NCBI RefSeq assembly: GCF_031656915.1
Contig: NZ_CP134227.1
Coordinates: forward strand, 1,178,001-1,242,000
Length of the DNA: 64,000 nt
Source of the DNA: Nocardioides marmorisolisilvae
GTDB taxonomy: Bacteria; Actinomycetota; Actinomycetes; Propionibacteriales; Nocardioidaceae
Reading direction: 5' to 3'
Of the stretch, positions 26,220 to 36,325 are shown in pieces. The notes under the pieces were generated by a model. That model ran no database searches. It saw nothing but the letters and a program-made list of their open reading frames with translations, and was not told the DNA's origin. A program made the position numbers and the translations under genes. How positions within the stretch are numbered: position 1 is the stretch's first letter; each line of letters opens with the position of its first letter.

Positions 26220-29200
26220 ACAGAGCCAACTCCAGGCTGCGCGGCCTCTTCGCCACGCTCGCGCTCGTCGGGTTCGTGGTCGGCGTACCAGCCCTGCTCC
26301 TCGCCATCGCCGCCGTCCCCGATCCAGGCGCGTTCGCCGGATCACGGCTCACCTCACCGGACGACGGGACCCTGGCATTGCAGTTGATCGCGGTCGTCTG
26401 CTGGATCGCCTGGGCCATCTTCACCTGCCAGCTGATCGCCTCAATCGTCTACCAGCTCCGCGGCATACGAGCCCTGCAGATCCCGGGCCTCGTCGTACCT
26501 CAACTCGCCGCCGACCGCCTCGTCGCAGCCGCAGCGCTGCTGTTCGTTGCGATCCCCACCGCGACCGCATTTCTCCCCCAGCCAAGGGCAGAGGCAGCGA
26601 TCACCGCGACTCCCCCACCCGACACCGCTCCCCAAGCCGCCCAGCCCACGGAAACACCCGTCACCACCCATCAAACCGCGGACTCGAAGCAGCAGCCGGA
26701 CACGGAGCGCTACACGGTCAAGCGCGGTGACAGCCTCTGGAAGATCGCCGAGGAACGCCTCGGCGACGGCACGAGGTACGCCGAACTCGTCGCCCTCAAC
26801 GACGCGGTCCTGAACGGGCGTCCGGACTTCCTGCTGCCGGGCACCGTCCTGAAAGTGCCCGTCGCCGAGACCGCCCCCGAGCGTGACTACGTCGTCCAGC
26901 CCGGCGACACACTCGGCCAGATCGCCGAGGACGAGCTCGGCGACGCCCGCGTCTACCCCTCGATCTTCGAGGCATCCAGGGACACCGTGCAGGCGAACGG
27001 CGCCCACCTCAGCGACCCCGACCTGATCCTCCCCGGCTGGCGCCTCACCATCCCGGGGCACACCGATCCGCACGAGCCCACGAAACACAAGCACGTCCAG
27101 GAGCCGACCATCCCTGAGACGACTCCCCCGGTCGAGCTCACACCTGCCCCGGGACCCCCCGAGCCCGCGCCGACGCAACGCGATCACCAGCCCGCGGAGG
27201 ACCAGGTCGTCCCGGGATGGCTGCTTCCTGGACTCGCCGGTGCGGGCACCCTCCTGGCCGGCTCGCTCTGGCTGGTCTTACGTCAGCACCGCAGAACACA
27301 GCTGCGCTACCGCCGACCCGGCACGGTCATCGCTCCCCCGCCGAAGGAGCTGCGTGCGGCCGAGAAGTCGATCCAGGTGACGGGCACCGCGACCGCCCAC
27401 CGGATCGAGGAACTCGACGCCGCCCTCCGATGCCTGGCTCCTGCGCCGCGCCTGATCTCTGCCCGGCTCTCGCAGAAACGGATCAGCCTGACGCTCGCGG
27501 AGCCAGCTGAGATCCCCCAGCCATGGACAGGCGAAGGAGTCGCATGGCAGATCCCCATCGATTCACTGACGACTCCTGAGCCGGACGCGCTGTCGCCGTA
27601 CCCGATGCTCGTCAGCGTCGGCGAGACCGACGACGGGACGCTCGTCCTGCTCAATCTCGAGGAGCTCCGCACAGTGGCACTGACCGGCGATGACGAACGG
27701 AGCGCTGCGCTGGCTCGTCACGTCGTGGCCGAACTGGTCGTCAACCCATGGGCCTCGCCGGTCCACGTCGAGGCGCTCGGCGTCGGCGAGGAGATCGCCG
27801 CGATCAACCGCGACTTCGTCCACGTTCACGATCCAGGCGACGCGGCATTCCTGGACACGCTGGCTGCCGACCTCGGCGCGGCCAGCCCGACCGGCGAGCC
27901 CGACGAGTTCCACGCAGCGGTCATCACAGCCGACGAGAACGCAGATGGCCTCACTCGCCTGGCGGGAGCCCTCGTCGGATTCCCGGGACGATCCGGCGTG
28001 GCTCTCGTGACCGTCGGAACCGAAGCGTCCGCACCGTACGTCGACATCAACCTGTCTCCCGAAGGCCGTCTCCGCATCCCATCCCTCGACCTTGACCTCG
28101 CTGCAGCAGGGCTCACCGCCACCGAAGCGGAGGCGTGTGCAGCCCTGATCGACCTCACAGCGGAGGCCCAGGTCGTGCCCGTCCCCCGCCCGACTGACAG
28201 TGGGGCCGTGTCGGACTGCGCTGGCGCCCTCGTGGAAGAGCTGACCGAACCACGACCAGAGGAACAACAAGCGGGCAGCTCGTCGCTCCTTCCGCTCGAC
28301 GCCCACATGTACGCCGACCGGGCGGCCACGACCGTCGACGACGTCGACGCTCTCGCTCCGAATGCAGGCGCTCAGGCTGCGCCGGCGGTGGAGGCCGCCG
28401 ACCCGGATCTGGATGAAGACGTTGCCCGCTGGGACTCCCCGGTTCCCGCCGCCCCCAAGGTCACATTGCTCGGACCGGTCGCGGTCAGGACCCTTGGCGA
28501 CGCGACAGCGACCGCGCACCGGCGGCCCTACTACGTCGAGTTTCTGGCCTACCTCGCGCTCCATCCCCATGGAGTCAGCGCCGAGAAGCTTGCCGAGGAC
28601 CTCTGCATCCGTCCTCAGAAGGCGCGCTCCGACCTGAGCATCGTCAGGAAGTGGCTCGGACAGAGTCGCGCAGGCAGGCCGTACCTGCCGCGAGCACAGC
28701 AGACCCACCAGGACGGTGTCCCGGCGACATACGCACTGGACGGCGTCCTCTGTGACCTCGACCTGTTCCGTCGGCTGCGCGCTCGCGGCCAGAGCCGGGG
28801 GTCCGAGGGTATGGCCGATCTCGTCTGCGCACTTCATCTCGTCAGTGGCGAGCCGTTCACCGACCTCCGCAAGGACGGCTGGGGCTGGCTCCTCGAAGGC
28901 GATCGTCTCGACCACATCATGACCGCCGCGATCGTGGACGTCGGTCACATCGTCACAACGCATGCCCTGGCTTTGGGCGACCTCGACCTCGCCGACTTCG
29001 CCTCAAATGTCGCTCTGGCCGCGTCGCCGTACGACGAGGTCGCAACACTCGATCGCGCTGAGGTCGAGCGCGCCACGGGCGACGCCGAAGAGGCCGATGC
29101 CCGGATGCGTAAGGACGTCTTCAACAGAACCGACGATGCACTCGGGCCGATCCAACTGCCGCCCCGAACCGCGGAGGTCGTCGAACGAAAGCGTTCCTCC

Positions 29201-29227
29201 ACGACGGGCCGACGCCGCACCGGCTGA
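26216..29227 (+). CDS. Membrane LysM protein with C-terminal BTAD regulatory domain
   Basis: A 1003-aa protein. Hydrophobic segments at about 12-34, 52-80 and 100-118 are followed by two LysM domains ([15 protein letters not shown] near 164 and [15 protein letters not shown] near 222), a Pro/Glu-rich linker, another membrane segment near 333, and a large cytoplasmic region. The last ~240 residues begin [13 protein letters not shown] and contain a winged-helix plus BTAD helical repeats, as in SARP-type regulators. It therefore joins a peptidoglycan-binding part to a possible DNA-binding or signalling part. It is the last gene of the Tad operon and may couple wall contact to expression; that is inference. 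Confidence 0.82.
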   Translation: MNRANSRLRGLFATLALVGFVVGVPALLLAIAAVPDPGAFAGSRLTSPDDGTLALQLIAVVCWIAWAIFTCQLIASIVYQLRGIRALQIPGLVVPQLAADRLVAAAALLFVAIPTATAFLPQPRAEAAITATPPPDTAPQAAQPTETPVTTHQTADSKQQPDTERYTVKRGDSLWKIAEERLGDGTRYAELVALNDAVLNGRPDFLLPGTVLKVPVAETAPERDYVVQPGDTLGQIAEDELGDARVYPSIFEASRDTVQANGAHLSDPDLILPGWRLTIPGHTDPHEPTKHKHVQEPTIPETTPPVELTPAPGPPEPAPTQRDHQPAEDQVVPGWLLPGLAGAGTLLAGSLWLVLRQHRRTQLRYRRPGTVIAPPPKELRAAEKSIQVTGTATAHRIEELDAALRCLAPAPRLISARLSQKRISLTLAEPAEIPQPWTGEGVAWQIPIDSLTTPEPDALSPYPMLVSVGETDDGTLVLLNLEELRTVALTGDDERSAALARHVVAELVVNPWASPVHVEALGVGEEIAAINRDFVHVHDPGDAAFLDTLAADLGAASPTGEPDEFHAAVITADENADGLTRLAGALVGFPGRSGVALVTVGTEASAPYVDINLSPEGRLRIPSLDLDLAAAGLTATEAEACAALIDLTAEAQVVPVPRPTDSGAVSDCAGALVEELTEPRPEEQQAGSSSLLPLDAHMYADRAATTVDDVDALAPNAGAQAAPAVEAADPDLDEDVARWDSPVPAAPKVTLLGPVAVRTLGDATATAHRRPYYVEFLAYLALHPHGVSAEKLAEDLCIRPQKARSDLSIVRKWLGQSRAGRPYLPRAQQTHQDGVPATYALDGVLCDLDLFRRLRARGQSRGSEGMADLVCALHLVSGEPFTDLRKDGWGWLLEGDRLDHIMTAAIVDVGHIVTTHALALGDLDLADFASNVALAASPYDEVATLDRAEVERATGDAEEADARMRKDVFNRTDDALGPIQLPPRTAEVVERKRSSTTGRRRTG

Positions 29228-29487
29228 TCTCATGCGAGGACGCACGGACGCCGCCACACTCCGGCCGTGAGGATGTGGACATCTCCGGCTGACCGGTCGC
29301 TTCAGTTCCGCAAGCGGATCCCGTAGTGGTCACGCTCCGCGTGACGATGAGCAATCGGGTACACGACGGCGCGGTGGTTGCTTGGGCAGGTCCCGGTGGC
29401 TTACGCAAACGCCGTACCGGTGTGCTCGGCCGGCGGTACGGTGCCTGCGGGGCGGGAACAGGCTGGTCGGAGCAACGGAAGGTTGCC

Positions 29488-30315
<828 letters not shown>

Positions 30316-30347
30316 CCCACGGCGAGCCCACAGCCGCAGGTCAAGTG

Positions 30348-30369
30348 CCGGCCCAAGCCGGCGGGCCGG
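30348..30369 (+). terminator. Hairpin after the collagen-like gene
   Basis: A perfect 7-bp stem (CCGGCCC / GGGCCGG) with an 8-nt loop, 33 bp after the stop codon. There is no T-run, which is usual for high-GC actinobacterial terminators, so this is a plausible but unproven terminator. Confidence 0.4.
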
Positions 30370-30471
30370 AACGCGCGTTGCCGCGCGACAATCGTCGTCC
30401 GGAATGTCTGCGGTTAGCGCGTGACGGCATAGAGCAGGTCACTTGTCGGAGGTCCGTGCTTCGATCTGGGT

Positions 30472-30876
30472 ATGGATCAGGTAGTTGTTGGGGCGCTAGT
30501 TCGCGCAGACCGAGTGCTTCTCGTGCATCGCCGCCCCGACAAGCGCGCGTACCCGAATGTGTGGGAGTTGCCCGGTGGAGTCGTGGAGGCGGGCGAGTCG
30601 GAGCTGGCCGCGCTCGCAAGGGAACTGCACGAGGAACTCGGCGTGCGGATCGCGACGGAGTCGGCGTCCCACCTGTGCTGGCTGACCGCGAGACCTGCGG
30701 GCGAGCCGGCCCACCTGAGCGCTTGGCTTTTGCGCGACTGGCAGGGCACGCCAGCGAATGTCGCCCCCGAAGAGCACGACGACATCGAGTGGCTTGGCCT
30801 CGAGGAGCTGCCCCCTCCCGTCCACGTTCCCGTGCGCACCGCCTTGGTGGCTGCGATGCGGACCCACCAAGCCTGA
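30472..30876 (+). CDS. Nudix (MutT-like) hydrolase
   Basis: A 134-aa single-domain protein that hydrolyses nucleoside diphosphate-linked compounds; the substrate cannot be told from sequence. The Nudix box runs from about residue 34 to 56: GGVVEAGES...ARELHEELGV, with REL-x-EE-x-G intact. VLLVHRRPDKRAYPNVWELPGG is the usual lead-in. No strong ribosome binding site precedes the ATG at 30472. It is an isolated gene; many mobile elements carry such housekeeping-type hydrolases. Confidence 0.85.
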   Translation: MDQVVVGALVRADRVLLVHRRPDKRAYPNVWELPGGVVEAGESELAALARELHEELGVRIATESASHLCWLTARPAGEPAHLSAWLLRDWQGTPANVAPEEHDDIEWLGLEELPPPVHVPVRTALVAAMRTHQA

Positions 30877-31327
30877 ACCGCACCAGCCGTTGTGAGCGCG
30901 TCGCGAAGTTCTCCAAACGCAATCCATTGGGTGCTCCGACAAGAGCCGAGGGTTACAAGACCGATATCTCGGGCAGACGTCACGAGGCCGGACACGGGCA
31001 CCGGTAGCGGATCGGCACGCGGAGCATGCCACTGACCGATCGACCTACGGAGAACATCGAACCCATCGTTCTGGGCGCACCAGGTCGCAGGTCCGTATTC
31101 CGTCGCCGTATCCCCAATTGGTGGCGGACCGCCTGTCATGCGCGACGACGAAACAGGCCACGGTCGCTTGGGTGACCGGTGAAGGGTTTCAAGCAGGTCC
31201 GTTGCCACACGATGCCCAGGTCGGTGATCTCCCGGAGTGCGCGATCGCCCACTCGACAGAGTTGCCCTCTACACGTGGCCCATCGATCTGCTCGGCTCGG
31301 ACGCGGCGCGACGACGTGGAGTGAGGA
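30877..31327. other. 451-bp stretch without a supported gene
   Basis: Open frames here have arginine- and cysteine-rich compositions unlike real proteins and no ribosome binding sites. I see no repeat or RNA gene. Confidence 0.5.
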
Positions 31328-31987
31328 TCAGCAGACCTTGTTCGCGTGCATGGAGGCGGTGTTCCAGTAGTAGTTCAACTTTTCTGGCTGTACGAACGCG
31401 ATGGGCCGGAGCGTGGTCCAGCCACATTTGAGGTCGTCGGCGCCGGGTACGGCCGCCTTGAAGACAAGGAACGCGTTCGCGCCGGCCCCAAAGTTGCCTA
31501 TGTTGAGGCCGTTCTGGTCGAGATCATTGGACTCGATCTTAGTTCCGTTCGGATGGGACGAGTCCGCGAGGTAGGTGGAGCCTGGGACCAGGCGCATGCC
31601 GGTGGGCAGGTGGACGCGTACCACCACCTGTCGTTGCACCCTTCGACTCGTGTTCTTGTAGCTGATCAGGAGACGCACCACATGTCCTGGGTCGACCGGG
31701 GCCAATTCGGCGGTCCAGCACCTCGTGTCCTTCGTTTTGACGGTCATGTCGACCGACACCGCGCCAGTCGGCTCGGCTGTGCCAGTGGGGCAGGCGGGAC
31801 CTGCTTCCTTGCCGGCAGCGAGCCTCTTTACGGTACCGGTGATGACGACGGCCTGCGGCTTGTTGAACGGCCATACGTGAAACGCCACCAGAACGCTCAG
31901 CACGAGCACGAGGATGGTCGCGACGCCTGCAGCGGCGTTCAGCCGCACACCTCCACGTTCAGGGTGCCGGTACCGCCTGAGAACCAT
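31328..31987 (-). CDS. Membrane-anchored extracellular protein with DUF11-like domain
   Basis: A 219-aa protein. A basic N-terminus (MVLRRYRHPERGG) is followed by one membrane anchor (AAGVATILVLVLSVLVAFHVWPF). The outside domain contains HVVRLLISYKNTS and VVVRVHLPTGMRLVPGSTYL, which match the DUF11 beta-sandwich repeat, and ends with LNIGNFGAGANAFLVFKAAV. Three cysteines are present in the extracellular part. The start at 31987 is chosen because the anchor follows directly; upstream in-frame sequence is low-quality. It is transcribed against its neighbours and has no obvious partner. Function unknown. Confidence 0.68.
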   Translation of the reverse strand: MVLRRYRHPERGGVRLNAAAGVATILVLVLSVLVAFHVWPFNKPQAVVITGTVKRLAAGKEAGPACPTGTAEPTGAVSVDMTVKTKDTRCWTAELAPVDPGHVVRLLISYKNTSRRVQRQVVVRVHLPTGMRLVPGSTYLADSSHPNGTKIESNDLDQNGLNIGNFGAGANAFLVFKAAVPGADDLKCGWTTLRPIAFVQPEKLNYYWNTASMHANKVC

Positions 31988-32499
31988 GGCCGCACGGTAC
32001 CGGTGGCGAGCCGGGGCCGAATGGCGAAACGACTGGGAGCCCCGCAGCCTCGCTGTCCCTTTGATGTCCACGGAGGTCCCGGACGGTCCCGGGCATAGGC
32101 GCCGACAACCGTCTTCCTCCGATGCTCGTGCTCGGTCGGCCCCAAAGCGAGCCAACGCAGCGACGTGCGACAAGCGCCCCGTAAGCCGAACCCCTAGCGG
32201 CAACGCAGCAGTTCATGGGCCCGAGCGACTCACTGGCGTCCCGTACGTCCTGTCCGGAGAGGTTCACGGTAAGGGTGCCCCATTCGGTGCTGGGCTCCTC
32301 CCCACATGGACGACTCCGAGAAGCAGAGCGACGCTGAGGTCGTTTACGTCGCCGTAGCCGAGTGGACGCTCTGGGACTACGAGCCGCGAGCGGCCTCGCG
32401 CGCGAGGTTCGGATCCCTTCAGCGAACTAGAAACCAACCTCCTGGGCAGGGGTCGATCCCCATTCCACGGCCCGGCAAGCCCGAATCCACAATGACTTA
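31988..32499. other. 512-bp stretch without a supported gene
   Basis: A 64-codon frame starting at 32306 (MDDSEKQSDAEVV...) is possible but has no ribosome binding site and a poor second half. Otherwise I see only non-coding frames leading to the repeat cluster at 32500. Confidence 0.45.
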
Positions 32500-32577
32500 G
32501 GGATACCTGTTGACCTGCGCAAACGCAGGTATCCCTCTCCCAGATCCGGGCAGGTATCCCGAAATCGTGGATACCTG
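32500..32577. promoter_or_regulatory. Four copies of GGGATACCTG as paired inverted repeats (iteron/operator cluster)
   Basis: Copies are at 32500-32509 (plus), 32526-32535 (minus), 32551-32560 (minus) and 32569-32577 (plus, 9 of 10 bases). The last two form a perfect 9-bp inverted repeat with a 9-bp spacer. Between the first two sits a second inverted repeat, CCTGCG-CAAA-CGCAGG. The cluster ends 20 bp before the prim-pol start. It could be a replication origin with iterons, or an operator for the replication/transfer operon. Confidence 0.7.
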
Positions 32578-32596
32578 ACGTCGCATCGTCGGAGGC

Positions 32597-33508
32597 ATGT
32601 TCGACGCCAACAACCCGATCCCGATGTGGTCGGTCTCGACGATGCAGCGAGTCGCTGAGGAGCCCTCGCTCGCGGCCGCCGCGTTGCGGTACGCCAACCT
32701 CGGCATCCCGGTGTTCCCGTGCGTGCCCGGCGGGAAGCAGCCGCTGACACCGAACGGATTTCACGACGCGACCTCGTCAGCTCGTGCGGTCCGCGCCTGG
32801 TGGGAGCGCCACCCGAGCGCGAACATCGGTCTCCCGACCGGCGCCCGGACCGGCGTAGTCGTCGTCGACGTCGACGTCCGCCCAGGGGGCAGCGGGTTCC
32901 TGGCTTTCGAGCGCGCCCGCTCCGAGGGAATCGGCGAGCAATGGGGGTGCCTGGTCCGCACGCCGTCCGGTGGCGTCCACGCGTACTACCCGATGGACGC
33001 CGACCGGGAGCAGCGCTCGTGGCAGGTGCCGTCGGCGCACGTCGACTTCCGCGGTGATGGCGGGTACGTCATCGCTCCGCCGTCCCACATCGAGATCGAT
33101 GGCACCACGAGGACGTACGACGTCATCGCCGTCACGACCCAACCCGCGAGGCCGGTCGACGCGATCGAGCTACGGCATCTCCTCGAGCCGCCTCGACCCG
33201 CAGCCAACCTCAGAGCGCCGACCGCACTCGCCGGACCAGGCTGCCACCCGCCGGCACTCGCGCGGACCGTCGCGCTGACCGCAGAAGGCGGGCGCAATCG
33301 AGCCCTCTTCTGGGCGTCGTGCCGCATGGCCGAGAACAACTTCGCCCCCACCGACATCGCGAGTTGGCTTGTGCCCGCCGCTCAACACGCCGGACTCGGC
33401 GACCGCGAGATCGAGACGACGATCAACTCCGCTGTCCACCACGCCGCCCGCCTCGGCCCTGCGAGCCGCCCGGGCCCTACCCGAACGAGTGAGGGGATCC
33501 AGCTATGA
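32597..33508 (+). CDS. Bifunctional primase-polymerase (prim-pol) protein
   Basis: A 303-aa protein. The prim-pol domain spans about residues 25-200: YANLGIPVFPCVPGGKQPLT, the metal-binding DxD in VVVDVDVRPGG (about 88), GGVHAYYP (about 124) and FRGDGGYVIAPPS. The C-terminal part (EGGRNRALFWASCRMAE...) is a PriCT-like helical region. It likely primes or initiates element replication. GGAGG sits only 1 nt before the first ATG, which is unusually close, so the true start might be a little downstream. It lies just after the inverted-repeat cluster and overlaps the next gene by 4 bp. Confidence 0.85.
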   Translation: MFDANNPIPMWSVSTMQRVAEEPSLAAAALRYANLGIPVFPCVPGGKQPLTPNGFHDATSSARAVRAWWERHPSANIGLPTGARTGVVVVDVDVRPGGSGFLAFERARSEGIGEQWGCLVRTPSGGVHAYYPMDADREQRSWQVPSAHVDFRGDGGYVIAPPSHIEIDGTTRTYDVIAVTTQPARPVDAIELRHLLEPPRPAANLRAPTALAGPGCHPPALARTVALTAEGGRNRALFWASCRMAENNFAPTDIASWLVPAAQHAGLGDREIETTINSAVHHAARLGPASRPGPTRTSEGIQL

Positions 33509-33843
33509 ACACACATGCCGAGTACCGCCGCCACGGCTACCAGCCACCCGAGCGACCAGACGCGGAAGCCAAGGTCGCCGCGAGCGAGCTGGCCCGCCAT
33601 CGCGACCCCTCGCTCAGGGCGCAGACCTCGGGGCCTGAGATCCCGCAGGGACGGATCGCCTGGATCCGTCCCACCGACCTCGCGTCCTACGCCGGTCCGA
33701 TGGTCGGGCGCGGGATCGACATCCACTCCGAGCTGGTGCGGCGTGCGCGGCGTACGCCGGTCACCGCCAGCCGGGCCTTGCGTCGCGCCGCCCCAAGCAA
33801 CCCGCCGACGACTCTCAACCGCACGGAAGGACTACAGCTGTGA
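33505..33843 (+). CDS. Conserved-context hypothetical protein (112 aa)
   Basis: A small basic soluble protein, coupled to its neighbours by ATGA (33505) and GTGA (33840) overlaps. The central motif GRIAWIRPTDLASYAGPMVGRGIDIHSELVRRARR is the only structured-looking part; the rest is arginine-, proline- and alanine-rich. I have seen proteins of this type next to prim-pol in actinobacterial elements, without a known role. DNA binding is possible from its charge. Confidence 0.65.
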   Translation: MNTHAEYRRHGYQPPERPDAEAKVAASELARHRDPSLRAQTSGPEIPQGRIAWIRPTDLASYAGPMVGRGIDIHSELVRRARRTPVTASRALRRAAPSNPPTTLNRTEGLQL

Positions 33844-34649
33844 GCCACTCATTCGAGACATCCAGGGGCCTGCGCCGGCTCCTCACGCGGCTCCGTGTCT
33901 TCGGTGCGCACGCGTGGGAACAGGATCCCGAGGCGCGCGAACTGATGGTGTTCGCGGCCAAGAAGTACGCCGCGCTCGCGGTCAAGCACCACCTCGATCC
34001 GAGCGCCGGCGCCGCCGCGGCGTTCGAGGCGATGCGAACCTACGCCGTACGCACCGCCGACGACCCGTGGGCCGTCGTGACAATGGCGGTCAAAGCCACC
34101 CTTATCGCGGAGGAACGCGCCAACGGGCTGCTCTGTTCGGTCGACCGGGCTCGGCGGCCGGAGGTGTCGCAGCACCACGACGTACGGCGCTTCTGCGACA
34201 CCGAGGCCGACCTGCCGAACTTCCTGCCCACGCTCACGGTCGAGCCGTTCAACCTCGACGAGGCGCCGCCGACGGGGGCTTACGAGGCGGTCGACGCGAC
34301 GATCGACCTGTTCACCGCGCTCGGCTGGCCACGCGACACGGCGACGTGTGCGCTCGACTTCATCACCTCGCGACTCAGCGAGTGTGGGTCCCGCCCGAAG
34401 ACTCACGCCGCTCTCCGCCGCGACCGGACAGCACGAGCTCTGCTCGACATCGACCAGGAGGCTTGGTCGACAGTGCTGCGGATCATCCTCGGCAACCCGA
34501 ACCCCGACGAGTTCTGTACGACCGACGGCCATGGCGTGCTGCTTCGCCTGCTCATCGGCGACCCCGTCAGCGAACTACTCGACGACGACCTGCTGCTCTT
34601 CGAGATCAGCCAGACGGCGCCGCGGGTGAAGGGCGACGCGCATGTCTGA
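33840..34649 (+). CDS. Conserved-context hypothetical protein (269 aa)
   Basis: Begins with GTG at 33840, overlapping the previous stop. The protein is helical and soluble. Features are a basic N-terminus (RGLRRLLTRLRVF), WAVVTMAVKATLIAEERANGLL, and a second helical region FTALGWPRDTATCALDFITSRLSE, reminiscent of sigma-factor-like or helix-turn-helix proteins, although I find no clear match. It overlaps the ParB-like gene by 8 bp. The fixed order prim-pol / small basic / this / ParB suggests a replication-maintenance operon. Confidence 0.65.
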   Translation: MSHSFETSRGLRRLLTRLRVFGAHAWEQDPEARELMVFAAKKYAALAVKHHLDPSAGAAAAFEAMRTYAVRTADDPWAVVTMAVKATLIAEERANGLLCSVDRARRPEVSQHHDVRRFCDTEADLPNFLPTLTVEPFNLDEAPPTGAYEAVDATIDLFTALGWPRDTATCALDFITSRLSECGSRPKTHAALRRDRTARALLDIDQEAWSTVLRIILGNPNPDEFCTTDGHGVLLRLLIGDPVSELLDDDLLLFEISQTAPRVKGDAHV

Positions 34650-35607
34650 GACCCGCGGCCACATCGAACTCGACCGGGCGATCGATTCGATCATCGTCGG
34701 CGCTCGGCACCGCAAGGACCTCGGAGACGTCGCGAAGCTCGCCGAGTCGATCGACCGGATGGGGCTGTTGCAGCCGGTCACCATCACCCCCGAGGGCGTG
34801 CTCGTGTGCGGGTGGCGGCGCCTGGAGGCAGTGCGTCGCCTCGGCTGGGACTCGATGAAGGTCTGGGTCCGCTCCGGCATCTCCGACCAGCTCAACGCTC
34901 TCCTCGCCCAGCAGGACGACAACGAGCTTCACAAGCCACTGAACGAACTCGAGAAGGCCGGGCTCTACCGCGAGCTCAAGGCGATCCGCGCCGAGGAAGC
35001 CGACCGCCGCATGAAGGCGAACCAGTACGGCGCAGCGGGCGGGCGCACCGGCTCCGGACCGGGTCCGGAGCCGGGCGAGAACGGGGACGCCCGCCTGCAG
35101 GCCGCCATGGCGATCACCGGTCAGGCGAGCTACCACACGCACGAGCGGGTCTGCGCGCTCATGGACTGCGCCGCGCGCAAGGCCACCCCTCCCGAGATCC
35201 GTGCGATGGCCAACGACGCGCTCCGCAGGATCGAGAATGGCGAGCCGGTCAAGCCTCTCTACCTCAAGGTCAAGGCGGCCTACGACGAGAGCCAGGCGCC
35301 CCAGCCAGACGTGGAGACAGACCTCGAGGGGATGGCGCGGAAAGCCCTCGAGCGGGTCAATCGCGCCCAGAAGGAGCAGGAGAGGCTCAAGCGGAGCCAC
35401 GGTCCGACGACCCACTACCGCAGCGTCCGATCGTTCAACCTGATCTGGACCGAGCTCGACGGCCTGAGCGAGATGTACGACGTCGACGCACTCGCCGCCG
35501 AGATGACAGCGGCCGACTGGGACCGGTTCGACCGCGTCGTGACCGCCACGATCGCGTTCCGTGATCAGCTCGCCGCCGCCCGACGCTGCGCGAAGTCGCC
35601 GTCGTAA
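34642..35607 (+). CDS. ParB-like protein
   Basis: A 321-aa protein. The N-terminal ParB/sulfiredoxin-fold domain shows KLAESIDRMGLLQPVTITPEG and LVCGWRRLEAVRRLGW, the GERR-like box with tryptophan replacing glutamate. A helical region (PLNELEKAGLYRELKAIRAEE) follows, then a long linker and a C-terminal domain. Canonical ParB helix-turn-helix residues are not obvious. No matching ParA gene is nearby, so a role in partitioning is uncertain; ParB-like regulators of transfer are an alternative. It overlaps the previous gene by 8 bp. Confidence 0.78.
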   Translation: MSETRGHIELDRAIDSIIVGARHRKDLGDVAKLAESIDRMGLLQPVTITPEGVLVCGWRRLEAVRRLGWDSMKVWVRSGISDQLNALLAQQDDNELHKPLNELEKAGLYRELKAIRAEEADRRMKANQYGAAGGRTGSGPGPEPGENGDARLQAAMAITGQASYHTHERVCALMDCAARKATPPEIRAMANDALRRIENGEPVKPLYLKVKAAYDESQAPQPDVETDLEGMARKALERVNRAQKEQERLKRSHGPTTHYRSVRSFNLIWTELDGLSEMYDVDALAAEMTAADWDRFDRVVTATIAFRDQLAAARRCAKSPS

Positions 35608-35652
35608 CGAAGGTATCGCTCGGCGCCCAGTTCGCCGTCTCAGGAGGCCTCG

Positions 35653-36318
35653 ATGCCCAATCTCACCGGCCGCCAGGCCATTCTTCTCACCGCTGCCGCC
35701 TTCATGCTCGCGACCGCCGCGGCCGGCATCTACGGACTGGTTCGAGGACCGGGCGGAGCCTCGGCGCGGATCGGCACCGGCCAGCCGGGGCTCGCCCAGG
35801 TGGTCACGCCGCCGGACCCTCCGGCGGCCACGCTGAAGGACCGGTCGCTCCCCCACACCAAGGACCCGATCGCCTACGCGCGAGCAGTCGCCACCTCGCT
35901 CTTCGACTGGGACGCCGCCTCCGGCTACCTGCCCGCCGACTACGACGCGGTCGTTATCGATGATGCCGACCCGTCCGGTGAGGAGACACCGGGACTCCTC
36001 GACGACGTCGCCACCTACCTGCCGACGACCGACCAGTGGCTCGACCTTGGCGCGATGAACGTCGTCCAGTCCATCGACATCGAGAACTCCTACATACCCG
36101 ACTCCTGGACCTCGGCGCTGGCGCAATCGCACGGGCAGCTGCGCCCGGGTACGTCCGCGGTCACGATCACCGGCGCAAGAGATCGCAGCGGCGTCTGGGG
36201 CGACAAGTCTGCGAACTCGTCGTCCCCCGTGTCCTTCACCGTTTTCGTCGCTTGCCCGCCCGCGTTCGGCCGCTGTCATGTGCTCCGGCTATCGCAGCTC
36301 GACAACCCGCTGAAGTGA
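35653..36318 (+). CDS. Membrane-anchored secretion protein, VirB8 position
   Basis: A 221-aa protein. One N-terminal membrane segment (RQAILLTAAAFMLATAAAGIYGLV) is followed by a proline-rich linker and an extracytoplasmic domain beginning DPIAYARAVATSLFDWD. That N-terminal anchor plus NTF2-sized domain is the layout of VirB8/TcpC-type conjugation proteins, but no strict motif proves it. AGGAGG precedes the ATG by 6 nt. It is followed 7 bp later by the NlpC/P60 gene, as is usual in actinobacterial transfer operons. Confidence 0.6.
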   Translation: MPNLTGRQAILLTAAAFMLATAAAGIYGLVRGPGGASARIGTGQPGLAQVVTPPDPPAATLKDRSLPHTKDPIAYARAVATSLFDWDAASGYLPADYDAVVIDDADPSGEETPGLLDDVATYLPTTDQWLDLGAMNVVQSIDIENSYIPDSWTSALAQSHGQLRPGTSAVTITGARDRSGVWGDKSANSSSPVSFTVFVACPPAFGRCHVLRLSQLDNPLK

Positions 36319-36325
36319 CCACACG

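Noticed and set aside
32306-32500. 64-codon frame and a tRNA-like D-arm string (GCCGAGTGG) near 32355
   Set aside because: No ribosome binding site for the frame, and no acceptor, anticodon or T-arm pairing that would complete a tRNA.
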